64,000 bases of DNA from NCBI GenBank assembly GCA_964563165.1, contig CAZLWA010000052.1, forward strand, positions 1 to 64,000. Reading direction: 5' to 3'. The notes beneath the pieces are model-generated. The model saw only the letters and a list, made by a program, of their open reading frames with translations, did not search any database and was not told the origin of the DNA. Origin of the DNA: CAZLWA01 sp964563165 (GTDB lineage: Bacteria > CLD3 > SB21). This document shows positions 45,021 to 53,104 of this stretch, in pieces (within the stretch, counting starts at the first letter, position 1; every line of letters starts with the position of its first letter). A program made the translations under genes and the position numbers.

Positions 45021-47926
45021 TATGATTTAAGAAAATACAGTTTGTGTTCGCAGGCATCATGCCCTTCGTGACATAGCGTTCCCGCCGCGGTTTTCGTGCC
45101 GGCATTTTTCAGCAGAATATCTAATTGGCCGCGCATACCGCCGCCGCCGTCTTTCTTGGTGCTGTCGGGAACGGTGTCGGATTTGTTTTTATCTGTGTCG
45201 CCGCCGGTCTTTTCTTCTATGACCTTCGCCTTTTCATCCTTCGCCTTTTCATCCTTTGCCTTGTCGTCCTTAGCCTTTTCATTTTCCTTCTTCAATTCCA
45301 TCGAACCGCTTTTCTGTGTTGTATCCGATACGGCTTTGGCGGTCGAGTCGGTCTTCGCTTTTCCCGTAGAATCCGGTGCGGCATTGGTCTTTAAGGAATC
45401 TAATGGTTTCTTGCCCATACCCATGGTATCCGTAATCACGACGACATCCGGTACGAGGTCTTTATAATCATACGGGTCGTTTTCCGGTTTTTCCGTCAAC
45501 TTGAACTGAAAATATTCTTTCTGAAAAAATTGTTGCTGCGATGAACGCGCTTCCTGCAATTCCTTGTCCTTGATCTCCTGCTCTTTCAGTTTGATCTCTT
45601 CTTCGATAGAAATGATCCTGCTTTCGTAATTTTTCTTGCGCGCAAGCAGTATCTTGTCGATTTGGGCGACGGCCCGCGACACGTCCTTGATCGTCTCGGT
45701 TTTCGTCGTGTTGATCACGTAAGTAATATTGTTCCGTCCGTAACTCGCAAAATCGCCCCACGTATCCAGGTCGACGTAACTTTCAACGGACTCGCTTGAA
45801 AAGAGCAAAATCTCATATCGGCTGAGCCGGTAATACAGATCCGTCAATTTGTTCTTTTCATATTCCAGTTTGATCGTGATCGACGGCCTGTTACGCTCTT
45901 TTGCCGCCGCCATCAGCTGATCGACGTTGGCCAACTGAGTCTGAATGATTTCTTTTTCTCTCGATATTTTTTCCTTCAAGACGCTCAGCACGCGATTGCG
46001 GGACTCGATCTCGCTGATCGAACGCGGTACTTTGTTTAAAGCGAAATAATTTTGCGTCTCAATGGAAGCCGTTTCATCGTTCAAATCGACCGCGTTGGAG
46101 TCGGAACCGCTATACGCGCTTTCCACAAATCGTTCGCCGCCCACGGCCTGGAATTGATTCAATAAACCGGCCATTTTCTTATTAAGCTGGTCCATTTGTT
46201 TTTCGTCCTTCGCCTCCTGAGCGTTCTTTAACTGCCCTTGCGTAATGCGGATCTCGCTTATCAAACCGGACATCGTTTGATAATAACCGGGCGAACGCGT
46301 GGTCTTGCTGTTGGATCGTGTAAAGCCGTTGTTGTCGATCGAACGGTCCAGTTTCTTATACGCATTGTCATATTTTCGAAATGCCGCCGTGTCATTTCTT
46401 AAGCCCGCGGAATTACGCGCTTCGTGCAACAGGTCCAGAATATTCGCAGCCGAGTCTCTTTCGGTGATATATTGGTCGGACAGGTATTTTGCTTCGGTCG
46501 CACCGGCAACATAATTATAGGCATCCACGGCTTGCAGCTCGCGGTCCTTGTCTGAAAGATTCGGGTCCAGCACCTGAATATTTCCAATCAGCGTTTTCGC
46601 TTCGAACAAAAGGTCTGATGACGGATACGTGCGAACCATCGAATCAACATACGTGCGCGCGGAGTCAATATTATTATCCTTGAACATCGACCAGGCCGAA
46701 GCGAGCAGCGACGCATCATGTACTTCCGCGGCTGCGGGAATGGATTTCAGGAACGGGTATAGGGCTCTGAATTTTTGTCCGTTCACAGTTTGCTCAAATT
46801 TGATCCATGCCGACTTGAGCTGCGACAGATCTTTCAACTGACGCTGGACCTCCAGGTCGAATTTCTTATTGTTCGCCGTTAAATGAATGACGGTTTGAAG
46901 ATTTTCCAAAGCTTCGGTGTAAGCGTCCTGATTGGCGTAACAATGGGCGATAAGATATATCGCCGGATAATAATAGCGCGACGTGTTGGGGATTTTGCCG
47001 AGCGTCGCGGTCGCGGCGGAAAAATCCGAAGTTTTGAATTCCGTGATGCCGGTCAGAAAGAAGGCCTGATTATAGGTGATATCGTCATTAAGGTCCGGCG
47101 GAACTTTCGCCGCAAATTCGTCGAAATATTTTTGCATTTTAGTGCGGTCATTCTCCACGTAGGAGATCGCAATAAGCTTGAACAGCGAACGCTTTACGAA
47201 AGCAGAAGTCGGAAAGTCGGTGACGGTTTTGAAGAAGTACTTCTCTGCGTTGTCAAAATCCTGCATGCGAAAGTAGCTCTGCGCAATGTAATAGAGAATA
47301 TCGTCCCATTCGGTGAAGTAGGATTTGTAGGTCTCATAGACGTCGGTCAATTCCAACACGGCCGTACGGTAATCCTCGTCAATAAAACGGCGGATCGCGA
47401 TCTTCAACTGGCGGTCGAACAATTGCCGGACGCCTGCATTGTCCCCGGAAGTCAATAATTTGCTCCGGACATTCATTGCGTCTATTTTGGTCAACAGGTA
47501 GTCCGTCGCGTACAGTTTTTCGTATTCTACATGCAGCGCATTTAGTCCCGACGCGCCGGACATGCCCTCCGAAAACTGATTGCTCTTCTTAATCGTCTTA
47601 AATTGCTCGGCAAGTATTTTCAATCGCGCTTTGATGGAATCGCGTGCACTCGGCGTTTGCCCGGATTCCTTGGCAGTACTTTCGCTTTTCAAAAGGCCTT
47701 TGCCTTTTCGATCCTTATATTCAGTGCGTATCACGGAAATCAAATCAATAAGAAATTGTTCGTTGTTTAAGTATTGGTAGGCAAATTTTTCATCCAGATT
47801 TTGAGCGTATTCCTTTACGCTGATGCTGGTCTCGGATTCCTGTGCCCATCCGTTCGTTGAAATAACGCATCCCCATACCATCGCTATCCCGACATACCGC
47901 ACGGCAGGACTTTTCATCATTCGCAT
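45020..47926 (-). CDS. 968-residue exported TPR protein with Lys-rich tail
   Basis: The frame opens at ATG 47986, but ATG 47926 has GAGG 6 nt upstream and gives a cleaner signal peptide (MRMMKSPAVRYVGIAMVWGC..NGWAQ), so it is preferred. TPR-like helices with the FPTSAFVKRSLFKLIAISY pattern span about residues 120-470. The middle part has coiled-coil segments (IISIEEEIKLKEQEIKDKELQEA). The C terminus carries a low-complexity Lys/Asp/Glu linker with KAKDEKAKDEKAK repeats, then a Cys/His cluster CHEGHDACEH 18 residues before the stop region's end. It is the first gene of the Exb/TPR operon; the promoter is at 48046-48074. No family assignment beyond TPR is possible. A scaffold role alongside the 1734-aa protein is inferred. 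Confidence 0.83.
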   Translation of the reverse strand: MRMMKSPAVRYVGIAMVWGCVISTNGWAQESETSISVKEYAQNLDEKFAYQYLNNEQFLIDLISVIRTEYKDRKGKGLLKSESTAKESGQTPSARDSIKARLKILAEQFKTIKKSNQFSEGMSGASGLNALHVEYEKLYATDYLLTKIDAMNVRSKLLTSGDNAGVRQLFDRQLKIAIRRFIDEDYRTAVLELTDVYETYKSYFTEWDDILYYIAQSYFRMQDFDNAEKYFFKTVTDFPTSAFVKRSLFKLIAISYVENDRTKMQKYFDEFAAKVPPDLNDDITYNQAFFLTGITEFKTSDFSAATATLGKIPNTSRYYYPAIYLIAHCYANQDAYTEALENLQTVIHLTANNKKFDLEVQRQLKDLSQLKSAWIKFEQTVNGQKFRALYPFLKSIPAAAEVHDASLLASAWSMFKDNNIDSARTYVDSMVRTYPSSDLLFEAKTLIGNIQVLDPNLSDKDRELQAVDAYNYVAGATEAKYLSDQYITERDSAANILDLLHEARNSAGLRNDTAAFRKYDNAYKKLDRSIDNNGFTRSNSKTTRSPGYYQTMSGLISEIRITQGQLKNAQEAKDEKQMDQLNKKMAGLLNQFQAVGGERFVESAYSGSDSNAVDLNDETASIETQNYFALNKVPRSISEIESRNRVLSVLKEKISREKEIIQTQLANVDQLMAAAKERNRPSITIKLEYEKNKLTDLYYRLSRYEILLFSSESVESYVDLDTWGDFASYGRNNITYVINTTKTETIKDVSRAVAQIDKILLARKKNYESRIISIEEEIKLKEQEIKDKELQEARSSQQQFFQKEYFQFKLTEKPENDPYDYKDLVPDVVVITDTMGMGKKPLDSLKTNAAPDSTGKAKTDSTAKAVSDTTQKSGSMELKKENEKAKDDKAKDEKAKDEKAKVIEEKTGGDTDKNKSDTVPDSTKKDGGGGMRGQLDILLKNAGTKTAAGTLCHEGHDACEHKLYFLKS

Positions 47927-48045
47927 AAACGGCCTCGACCATTCGTTAAGATTTTTAAAAAAAGACAATACGCCAAACATTGCCATTGGATATCAGGTTG
48001 ACAGTTGCCGGAAGTGTTGGAATAGATAATTGAACAATTCCTTCA

Positions 48046-48074
48046 AATTTAGATTTTTTTAGTTATGAAGTCAA
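48046..48074 (-). promoter_or_regulatory. Sigma70-like promoter of the Exb/TPR operon
   Basis: On the minus strand TTGACT (48074-48069) and TAAATT (48051-48046) are separated by exactly 17 bp. The -35 matches 5 of 6 consensus bases and the -10 matches 4 of 6. TAAATTTG also fits the Bacteroidota -7 element TAnnTTTG. It lies about 120 bp upstream of the preferred ATG of the first TPR gene. Confidence 0.55.
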
Positions 48075-48090
48075 GCTTAAATTTAAGCTT
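48073..48090. promoter_or_regulatory. Perfect 18-bp palindrome overlapping the operon's -35
   Basis: AAGCTTAAATTTAAGCTT is a perfect palindrome whose edge overlaps the -35 hexamer TTGACT by two bases. This position suits a repressor or activator site. The protein that binds it is unknown. Confidence 0.5.
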
Positions 48091-48105
48091 TACAAGAAAC
48101 AAGCA

Positions 48106-48121
48106 CCCCCGGTTCCGAGGG
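48106..48121 (-). terminator. Probable terminator of the agmatinase/LOG unit
   Basis: On the minus strand CCCTCGG (48121-48115) pairs with CCGGGGG (48112-48106) with one G-U pair and a tight loop, then TGCTTGTTTCTTG. It lies about 50 bp past the stop of the LOG gene. The T run is interrupted, so strength is uncertain. Confidence 0.45.
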
Positions 48122-48172
48122 TTATTTTAGTGGCTTTACGCAGGCTTCGTTCCCTTAGGATCCGGAAAAATA

Positions 48173-48745
48173 TCAAAACCATTTGCCGGCCACCGGCGCG
48201 GATCGGTATTCGCGGATATAAGGAAAAATACTTTCGGGTGACGGCGCCAAATAATACAAATTCTGATGATCCCTTTTGGCAAATTTCTTCCGGGAAAGCG
48301 AATCAAAAAATTTCATCAGCGGATCGTAAAAATGATTGGTATTGATGAAGATCACCGGCTTGCAATGAAGCTGCAGTTGCTTGAGCGTAAGCATTTCTAG
48401 AATTTCTTCCAGCGTTCCAAACCCGCCCGGCAAAGCAACCAGCGCATCCGCGTGCGCTTCCATGACCGCTTTTCGTTCACGCAGGTCTTTGGTCACGATC
48501 AGTTCATCCGCCAATTGATAAGCCATGCCTTTGCGGTGAATACTTTCCGGAATGACCCCGACCACCCTGCCGCCATGATCGGTCACCGATCGCGCCAACG
48601 CGCCCATTAAGCCGACATCCGTTCCGCCGTAAACCAAGGAACAATTATTTTGTACGATCAATGCTCCCAATGCGACGGCCGTTTCAAAGAAACTTTTATC
48701 CACCGCGTCGCTCGAAGAACAATAGACGCAAATTTTTTTATTCAT
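48173..48745 (-). CDS. LOG-family (TIGR00730-type) nucleoside 5'-monophosphate phosphoribohydrolase
   Basis: A 190-aa Rossmann-like protein. The family hallmark PGGFGTLEE is present (ALPGGFGTLEEILEMLTLKQL), along with the nucleotide-binding YGGTDVGLMGALA and GGRVVGVIPESI segments and the basic pair in LRERKAVM. LOG proteins release the base from cytokinin riboside 5'-monophosphate or AMP-type substrates; the physiological substrate in bacteria is often unclear. The ATG lies inside the end of the agmatinase gene with a 4-bp ATGA overlap (48742-48745), so the two are translationally coupled. Length is normal for the family. Confidence 0.92.
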   Translation of the reverse strand: MNKKICVYCSSSDAVDKSFFETAVALGALIVQNNCSLVYGGTDVGLMGALARSVTDHGGRVVGVIPESIHRKGMAYQLADELIVTKDLRERKAVMEAHADALVALPGGFGTLEEILEMLTLKQLQLHCKPVIFINTNHFYDPLMKFFDSLSRKKFAKRDHQNLYYLAPSPESIFPYIREYRSAPVAGKWF

Positions 48746-49629
48746 TTCATTACCGGCCGGCTAAACGCGTAGCCCATTAGTTTGTAAGTTAATTTTGCCA
48801 GAGTGAAATCTGAATGGTGCCAGGGTTTTACGGGCGCCAATTCAACGACGTCGAACCCGATAATTTTTTTTGACTCCGCGACTTTGCGCAGTAATTCCAC
48901 GGTTTCATACCATTGCAGGCCGCCGGGTTCCGGCGTTCCTGTTGCGGGCAGAATGCCGGGATCGAATCCGTCGCAGTCAATGGTGATATAGACCCGGTCT
49001 TTTAACTTGCCAACCACGTCCTCGATCCACCCGGCGCGCGCATGAATATCTTTTGCGTAATAGGTATCGATCCGATGGTCAACGATGTGCCGCCGTTCTT
49101 CGATGCACTGCGCACGGATGCCGACTTGAACGATGCTTTTATTGAATTCCCAAATTCTTCTCATCACACACGCATGGCTGAACTTCGTGCCTTCGTACGT
49201 ATCGCGCAAATCGGAGTGCGCATCCAGCTGCAATACGGTAAAGGTATTGCCCAGCCTCCTGTGAAAAGCCTTCACGATCGGAGAAGAAATCGTGTGCTCT
49301 CCGCCGAGGCACACCGGAAATTTTCCGTCGTCTAAAAGCTTTCCTACCGCCTGCTCAATCACGTTCATCGCTTTCGCGCCCGTCAGGTTTTTGAACGCGA
49401 TCGGCTTCAACGTCGCGATGCCGAAATCATAAAACGAATCCCGATCCAGCTCTTCATCATAATATTCCACGGTCCGGGACGCCTTGATAATCGCAGCCGG
49501 ACCGTTCTTCGTTCCTTTGCCGTAACTGGTCGTTGCCTCATACGGAACGGGCAGCACGGCTATTTTCGCGTCGCGGTAATTGCTGTATTTTTTTTCAATG
49601 CCTAGAAAATTATTCGGAACTTTTTCCAC
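48742..49629 (-). CDS. speB: Agmatinase (ureohydrolase family)
   Basis: A 295-aa protein that starts with GTG, preceded by AGGAG at 8 nt. It keeps the binuclear manganese ligands of the ureohydrolase family: GGEHT, DAHSDLRD followed by FSHACVMRR, and DCDGFDP. The substrate loop and the C-terminal DVVELAPVK segment match agmatinases more than arginases. It would hydrolyse agmatine to putrescine and urea in the cytoplasm. No arginine decarboxylase gene is adjacent. It overlaps the LOG gene by 4 bp and is separated from the upstream GH57 gene by 89 bp containing two hairpins. Confidence 0.9.
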   Translation of the reverse strand: MEKVPNNFLGIEKKYSNYRDAKIAVLPVPYEATTSYGKGTKNGPAAIIKASRTVEYYDEELDRDSFYDFGIATLKPIAFKNLTGAKAMNVIEQAVGKLLDDGKFPVCLGGEHTISSPIVKAFHRRLGNTFTVLQLDAHSDLRDTYEGTKFSHACVMRRIWEFNKSIVQVGIRAQCIEERRHIVDHRIDTYYAKDIHARAGWIEDVVGKLKDRVYITIDCDGFDPGILPATGTPEPGGLQWYETVELLRKVAESKKIIGFDVVELAPVKPWHHSDFTLAKLTYKLMGYAFSRPVMK

Positions 49630-49676
49630 GGGCAGAACTCCTTTGTTTTAAAATAAAAAAGGTTATTATGCGTGTC

Positions 49677-49699
49677 GATTCCGCACGAAAGGCGGAATC
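49677..49699 (-). terminator. Hairpin between GH57 and agmatinase genes
   Basis: GATTCCGC (49677-49684) and GCGGAATC (49692-49699) form a perfect 8-bp stem with a 7-nt loop, next to a second short GC hairpin (CCGGC/GCCGG near 49702-49713). No T run follows directly. It may act as a weak terminator or RNA processing signal within the unit. Confidence 0.4.
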
Positions 49700-49718
49700 T
49701 GCCGGCACGCCGGAAAAA

Positions 49719-51821
49719 CTACCATAAATATTTATCAAAATTCTCGTCCGTAAACTCCATAGTCAGCGGCTGGCGCGACGGTCGCCGCACAATTTCGCGC
49801 GCACCCCGGTGAATGGAGATCATGATCTCCAACTTTCGTTTGGGCTGAATAATACCGTCGTCCCGCCGGATAGCCGCTTCAAAAATTTCATCAAATCGGA
49901 ATTGACACCCGACGATGCGGCCGCCGCTGACCGAACACGCCTTCGGCGTAAATTGCAGTATTATTTTTTCTTCCTGCCGCAGCTCCAGCTGAAGAACATG
50001 ATCGGACTTGAATCTCTCGATCATGGAGTCGGAAAAATCTATCCTAAAATAAACGTAACTCAGATCGAAGCCGTAATAGACTCTTTCGATCCAATGGTCG
50101 GAGATATGCATCGTATCGCCGTCGGAACGCGCGTCGTATACGCCGGCGTCACGCCATTCGTAGAAATGACTCACGCGGCCGTCGATCTTCGGCTGGATCC
50201 ACGCGGAGGGAGGCTGAAATAGTTTATCCGCCGCCGTCGTCATGATCGGCGTGGATAATGAGCTCGGCGGCGCCTCCTTCAGGATCTCATATACGCGGAT
50301 CAGGTGGTAGCGGAAGAGCGAATCAAATTCGGTCTTGTTATGCGCGCGGTGATCGTCACCGAACCACCAGAACCAATCACTGCCCTCTGCAATATAAATT
50401 TCCTCCCATGCAGATTTTAAAACATCCGGTTCAGCGGGCGCGTGAGCGGCCAGGAAATCACGGGTTTCCTTAAGATATTGCCAGGCTAAATTTTTTTCCT
50501 TGTGGCTTCCGATCCAAATATCAAAATTGTGCCGGATCCACGAGCCGGCATGTAAACGGGTGATGCGGGGAAAAGCGTTGCGCTTGGAGATACTCTGTTC
50601 CAGGAAACCGCCGATCGTCACCGGTACCACCGTATCGCTCACGGATAATTTTTCATACAAGAGCCTCAAGAATTTTTGTCCGTTGTCCTCGTAAAATTCC
50701 CAGCAGTTCTCGCCGTCCAAAATAATATTCAACACGCACGCTTCCGGATCCAGCGATTCCCCGATGAGCGCCGATCGGATCGTTTCCAGGCGTTTCATGA
50801 AATCGTTCGCGGCCTCCTCCGCATTCATGGCGGCGTAAGTAAATCCGATCGCGTCGGACAGCGCGTGATCGCGGAACAAGACGAATAAATCATTGTCCAG
50901 GCGGTAAGGCAAACAAATATTTTTTTGTGCGGCCTCCGAAAAGTCGAGGATCTCCTGGTCCGTCGCGAGCCATTGGATGCCTGCTTCGCCGATAACGCGG
51001 GCGGATTCCGCGCTGACGCCGCCTTCCGAGGGCCAGCATCCTGCGGGCCTGAAACCGAACAATTTTTCAAAATACATGATTGCTTCGTCCATTTGCCGGC
51101 GCGCATCCTCCGGATGCTGAAAACCTACTTCGTTATTTCCGCTCACGCCGGTGTCGCACAGCAGCGGCAAGATAGGATGATAAAACGGTGTTAAGGATAA
51201 TTCGATGCGTTGTTCGCGGACCAAGCGACGATAGAGCGGAATGACCTCCGCCATAATATCGTAATGGCCGCGGATAATGATCTCTTTGTCCGCTTCGGAA
51301 AAATTTCCTCCTTTGGCGAATAAAGATTGGAACGGCTCCTTGGATTTCCAGCTTTCGCCGACCCAGCATAAATTATACCACACTTGCAAATCCGAAATAT
51401 CCTGATCGGAAAACGGTTCTCCGGATTTTTTTTTCAGGCAGAGCTCCCGGTAACGCGGATACGGCGCGATCATATGCGTATAATTGGCAAGAAAAAACTG
51501 ATCCAGAATTTTTTCTTTCTCGGCCTGCGACAGATCGCCGGGTTTTTTCAGCGTCAGCAGAATAACGTGATCGGCTGCGCGGCGGTCGACGTAATCCTCC
51601 ATTTGTACCAGCAGCGAAGGAACGAGATTAAAATTTTGTTTGATTTTCGGAAAATCATCCAGGAGCCTCGGGATATCGTAATAATCCTTGACGGCATGCA
51701 ACCGCACCCACGGCAACTGATAGATACCACCTCCGTCCGCCGTACGCGTTTTGTAATACGGCTGGTGCTGGTGCCAGAGGAATGCGACGTTTAATTTTTG
51801 AGAAGCCGTCATAGGCATCAC
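49719..51821 (-). CDS. Glycoside hydrolase family 57 protein
   Basis: A 700-aa protein starting at GTG 51821 (GGAGG 6 nt upstream); ATG 51818 is equally possible. The N-terminal region 1 motif is HQHQP (residues 17-21). The likely nucleophile is Glu266 in CWPSEGGVS and the likely acid/base is Asp369 in DGENCWE, both in the GH57 layout. GH57 enzymes act on alpha-glucans (amylase, 4-alpha-glucanotransferase or branching activity). The C-terminal third (about 500-690) is beta-rich (HISDHWIERVYYGFDLSYVYFRIDFSD) and resembles the domain following the barrel in the amylase-type branch. There is no signal peptide, so a cytoplasmic role in glycogen or maltodextrin turnover is likely. Exact specificity cannot be read from the sequence. 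Confidence 0.9.
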   Translation of the reverse strand: MMPMTASQKLNVAFLWHQHQPYYKTRTADGGGIYQLPWVRLHAVKDYYDIPRLLDDFPKIKQNFNLVPSLLVQMEDYVDRRAADHVILLTLKKPGDLSQAEKEKILDQFFLANYTHMIAPYPRYRELCLKKKSGEPFSDQDISDLQVWYNLCWVGESWKSKEPFQSLFAKGGNFSEADKEIIIRGHYDIMAEVIPLYRRLVREQRIELSLTPFYHPILPLLCDTGVSGNNEVGFQHPEDARRQMDEAIMYFEKLFGFRPAGCWPSEGGVSAESARVIGEAGIQWLATDQEILDFSEAAQKNICLPYRLDNDLFVLFRDHALSDAIGFTYAAMNAEEAANDFMKRLETIRSALIGESLDPEACVLNIILDGENCWEFYEDNGQKFLRLLYEKLSVSDTVVPVTIGGFLEQSISKRNAFPRITRLHAGSWIRHNFDIWIGSHKEKNLAWQYLKETRDFLAAHAPAEPDVLKSAWEEIYIAEGSDWFWWFGDDHRAHNKTEFDSLFRYHLIRVYEILKEAPPSSLSTPIMTTAADKLFQPPSAWIQPKIDGRVSHFYEWRDAGVYDARSDGDTMHISDHWIERVYYGFDLSYVYFRIDFSDSMIERFKSDHVLQLELRQEEKIILQFTPKACSVSGGRIVGCQFRFDEIFEAAIRRDDGIIQPKRKLEIMISIHRGAREIVRRPSRQPLTMEFTDENFDKYLW

Positions 51822-51865
51822 CTGAACCCTCCGGCGATTCCGGCAGAAGTACCCTGATAAATAAA

Positions 51866-51904
51866 AAATGGATTATCAAATACGCTGTATTCAATAACCC
51901 ATTT
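51866..51904 (-). terminator. Strong intrinsic terminator after the YfgM-like gene
   Basis: Two 18-nt arms (51866-51883 and 51887-51904) pair fully on the minus strand if three G-U pairs are allowed, with triloop AGC, followed by TTTATTT. It lies 20 bp after the stop at 51924 and only about 45 bp before the GH57 start codon. Confidence 0.75.
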
Positions 51905-51923
51905 CAAATGAAAAAAATTCTTA

Positions 51924-52658
51924 CTACCCTCCCAGTTCGTCCAACGCCGTCTTGGCGTCGCGCGCGTACATGGACTCCGGAAATTCCTTCACGACTTTCG
52001 CGTACCATTCCCTGGCCTTTTCAGATTGATTGAGAATCTTATGACAACGCGCCAAGCTCATCATGCCTTCCGCCTTTTGACCGGCCCCGGTAGATTGGCC
52101 AATGACTTCCGTGTATTGTTCGGCCGCGTCCTGATATTTATTCTGGCCTTCATAACAAGCGGCTATTCCCATCATCGAAGCAATGGTAAACAGCTCATTG
52201 TCTCCGTAATCGTCTGCATACGTTTTATACCATTCCAAAGCAAAATCAAATTGATCCGTATGGTAATATGCGTTGGCCAAATAAAAAGCCGCGATTCCGC
52301 CGCCTTTCGTGTGACCGCTGACATGCGCATCTATGAAATTGCCGAGCCCTTCGGCTCGCGCCGCGCTGCCGACTTCGTATTCCGCGCAATATTTTTCCAG
52401 CCGGCGAATGGCTTCGCGGTAATCGCCGGAAAAATAAATTTGCTCGACGGCCGCCAATTTATTGATCGATTCATCGTTGCGGTCACTCCGGTACGAAATA
52501 TAGCCGTAGACCAGCGCCGCCAGTACCAGGACGCCGGTAGCTGCCGTCATGAGCTTTTGCTTATGCGTCTGCGCCATTTCGGACGCCGCGGCGATCTTTC
52601 CCAACAGTGGATCTTTATGGAGTTCTTTGCGGCTGAATTTTTTTCTCGGGGTCAACAT
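51924..52658 (-). CDS. YfgM-like membrane-anchored TPR protein
   Basis: A 244-aa protein with a basic cytoplasmic N terminus, one membrane helix at about 37-55 (LMTAATGVLVLAALVYGYI) and a periplasmic TPR domain (FYLANAYYHTDQFDFALEWYKTY; GIAACYEGQNKYQDAAEQYTEVI; SLARCHKILNQSEKAREWYAKVVKEFP). The layout matches the YfgM/ancillary SecYEG translocon subunit family, which helps periplasmic chaperone transfer, but sequence-level identity cannot be judged here. An AGGAG site lies 12 nt before the ATG, rather far. It is followed by a strong terminator and preceded by the tRNA-Arg region. Confidence 0.75.
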   Translation of the reverse strand: MLTPRKKFSRKELHKDPLLGKIAAASEMAQTHKQKLMTAATGVLVLAALVYGYISYRSDRNDESINKLAAVEQIYFSGDYREAIRRLEKYCAEYEVGSAARAEGLGNFIDAHVSGHTKGGGIAAFYLANAYYHTDQFDFALEWYKTYADDYGDNELFTIASMMGIAACYEGQNKYQDAAEQYTEVIGQSTGAGQKAEGMMSLARCHKILNQSEKAREWYAKVVKEFPESMYARDAKTALDELGG

Positions 52659-52763
52659 GCGGTCTTTATTCTCCTAACATATTAAAATAAAATTTTTTTA
52701 TTCTTATTTCCGGGTGTCCCGATGCATCGAAAAGCGCTTAAAAAGCCTCCCTCCGATTTAATG

Positions 52764-52837
52764 TGCCCTTGGCGCGACTTGAACGCACGACCAACAGTTT
52801 AGGAAACTGCTGCTCTATCCAACTGAGCTACAAGGGC
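52764..52837 (-). tRNA. tRNA-Arg (anticodon CCT)
   Basis: The 74-nt gene folds into a full cloverleaf: acceptor GCCCTTG with CAAGGGC, D stem GCTC/GAGC, anticodon stem GCAGT/ACTGT with loop TTCCTAA (anticodon CCT, plus-strand 52801-52803), variable loop TGGTC, T stem GTGCG/CGCGC and discriminator A. CCA is not encoded. It reads AGG codons. Confidence 0.93.
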
Positions 52838-52860
52838 TCATTTATTTTCTTGCTAATCCC

Positions 52861-52924
52861 CTTCTCTAACGCACGACCAATCCCGATGTATCGGGACTGC
52901 TCTATCCAACTGAGCTACAAGGGC
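52861..52924 (-). pseudogene. Decayed tRNA-Arg copy 1
   Basis: From 52924 the minus strand repeats GCCCTTGTAGCTCAGTTGG and GATAGAGCAG of the real tRNA. The anticodon arm is replaced by a 16-bp palindrome (52881-52896), the T arm stops after GTGCGTT and the proper 3' acceptor strand is missing. It cannot form a cloverleaf. Confidence 0.75.
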
Positions 52925-52947
52925 TCATTTATTTTCTTGCTGATCCT

Positions 52948-53011
52948 CTTCTCTAACGCACGACCAATCCCGATGTATCGGGACTGCTCTATCCAACTGA
53001 GCTACTAGGGC
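52948..53011 (-). pseudogene. Decayed tRNA-Arg copy 2
   Basis: This is the second 87-bp unit, with the acceptor changed to GCCCTAG and the same palindrome at 52968-52983. It has the same missing parts as copy 1 and is slightly more diverged. Confidence 0.75.
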
Positions 53012-53104
53012 TCATTTATTTTCTTGCTTATCCTCTTCTCTAACGCACGATACCTCCCGCTGAATCGGGGCCCGGCGGACGCAGGATATTATGAAAGCGC
53101 GCGT

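Larger units (their letters stand above)
52834..53052. repeat. 87-bp tandem repeat of tRNA-Arg 5'-half copies (2.5 units)
   Basis: Units start at 52834, 52921 and 53008, exactly 87 bp apart; the third is partial. Each full unit repeats the tRNA-Arg 5' half (acceptor, D arm), followed by the palindrome TCCCGATACATCGGGA in place of the anticodon arm, then the variable loop and T-stem start. Confidence 0.85.

Noticed and set aside
45020..45080. CHEGHDACEH as a cytochrome c heme site
   Set aside because: Heme c sites need CxxCH; this cluster does not have that order.
52764..53052. tRNA-Arg plus tandem copies as an integration site of a mobile element
   Set aside because: No integrase, phage or plasmid gene lies beside it; the neighbours are grpE/hrcA and a YfgM-like gene. 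Direct repeats come from the tRNA half copies themselves.
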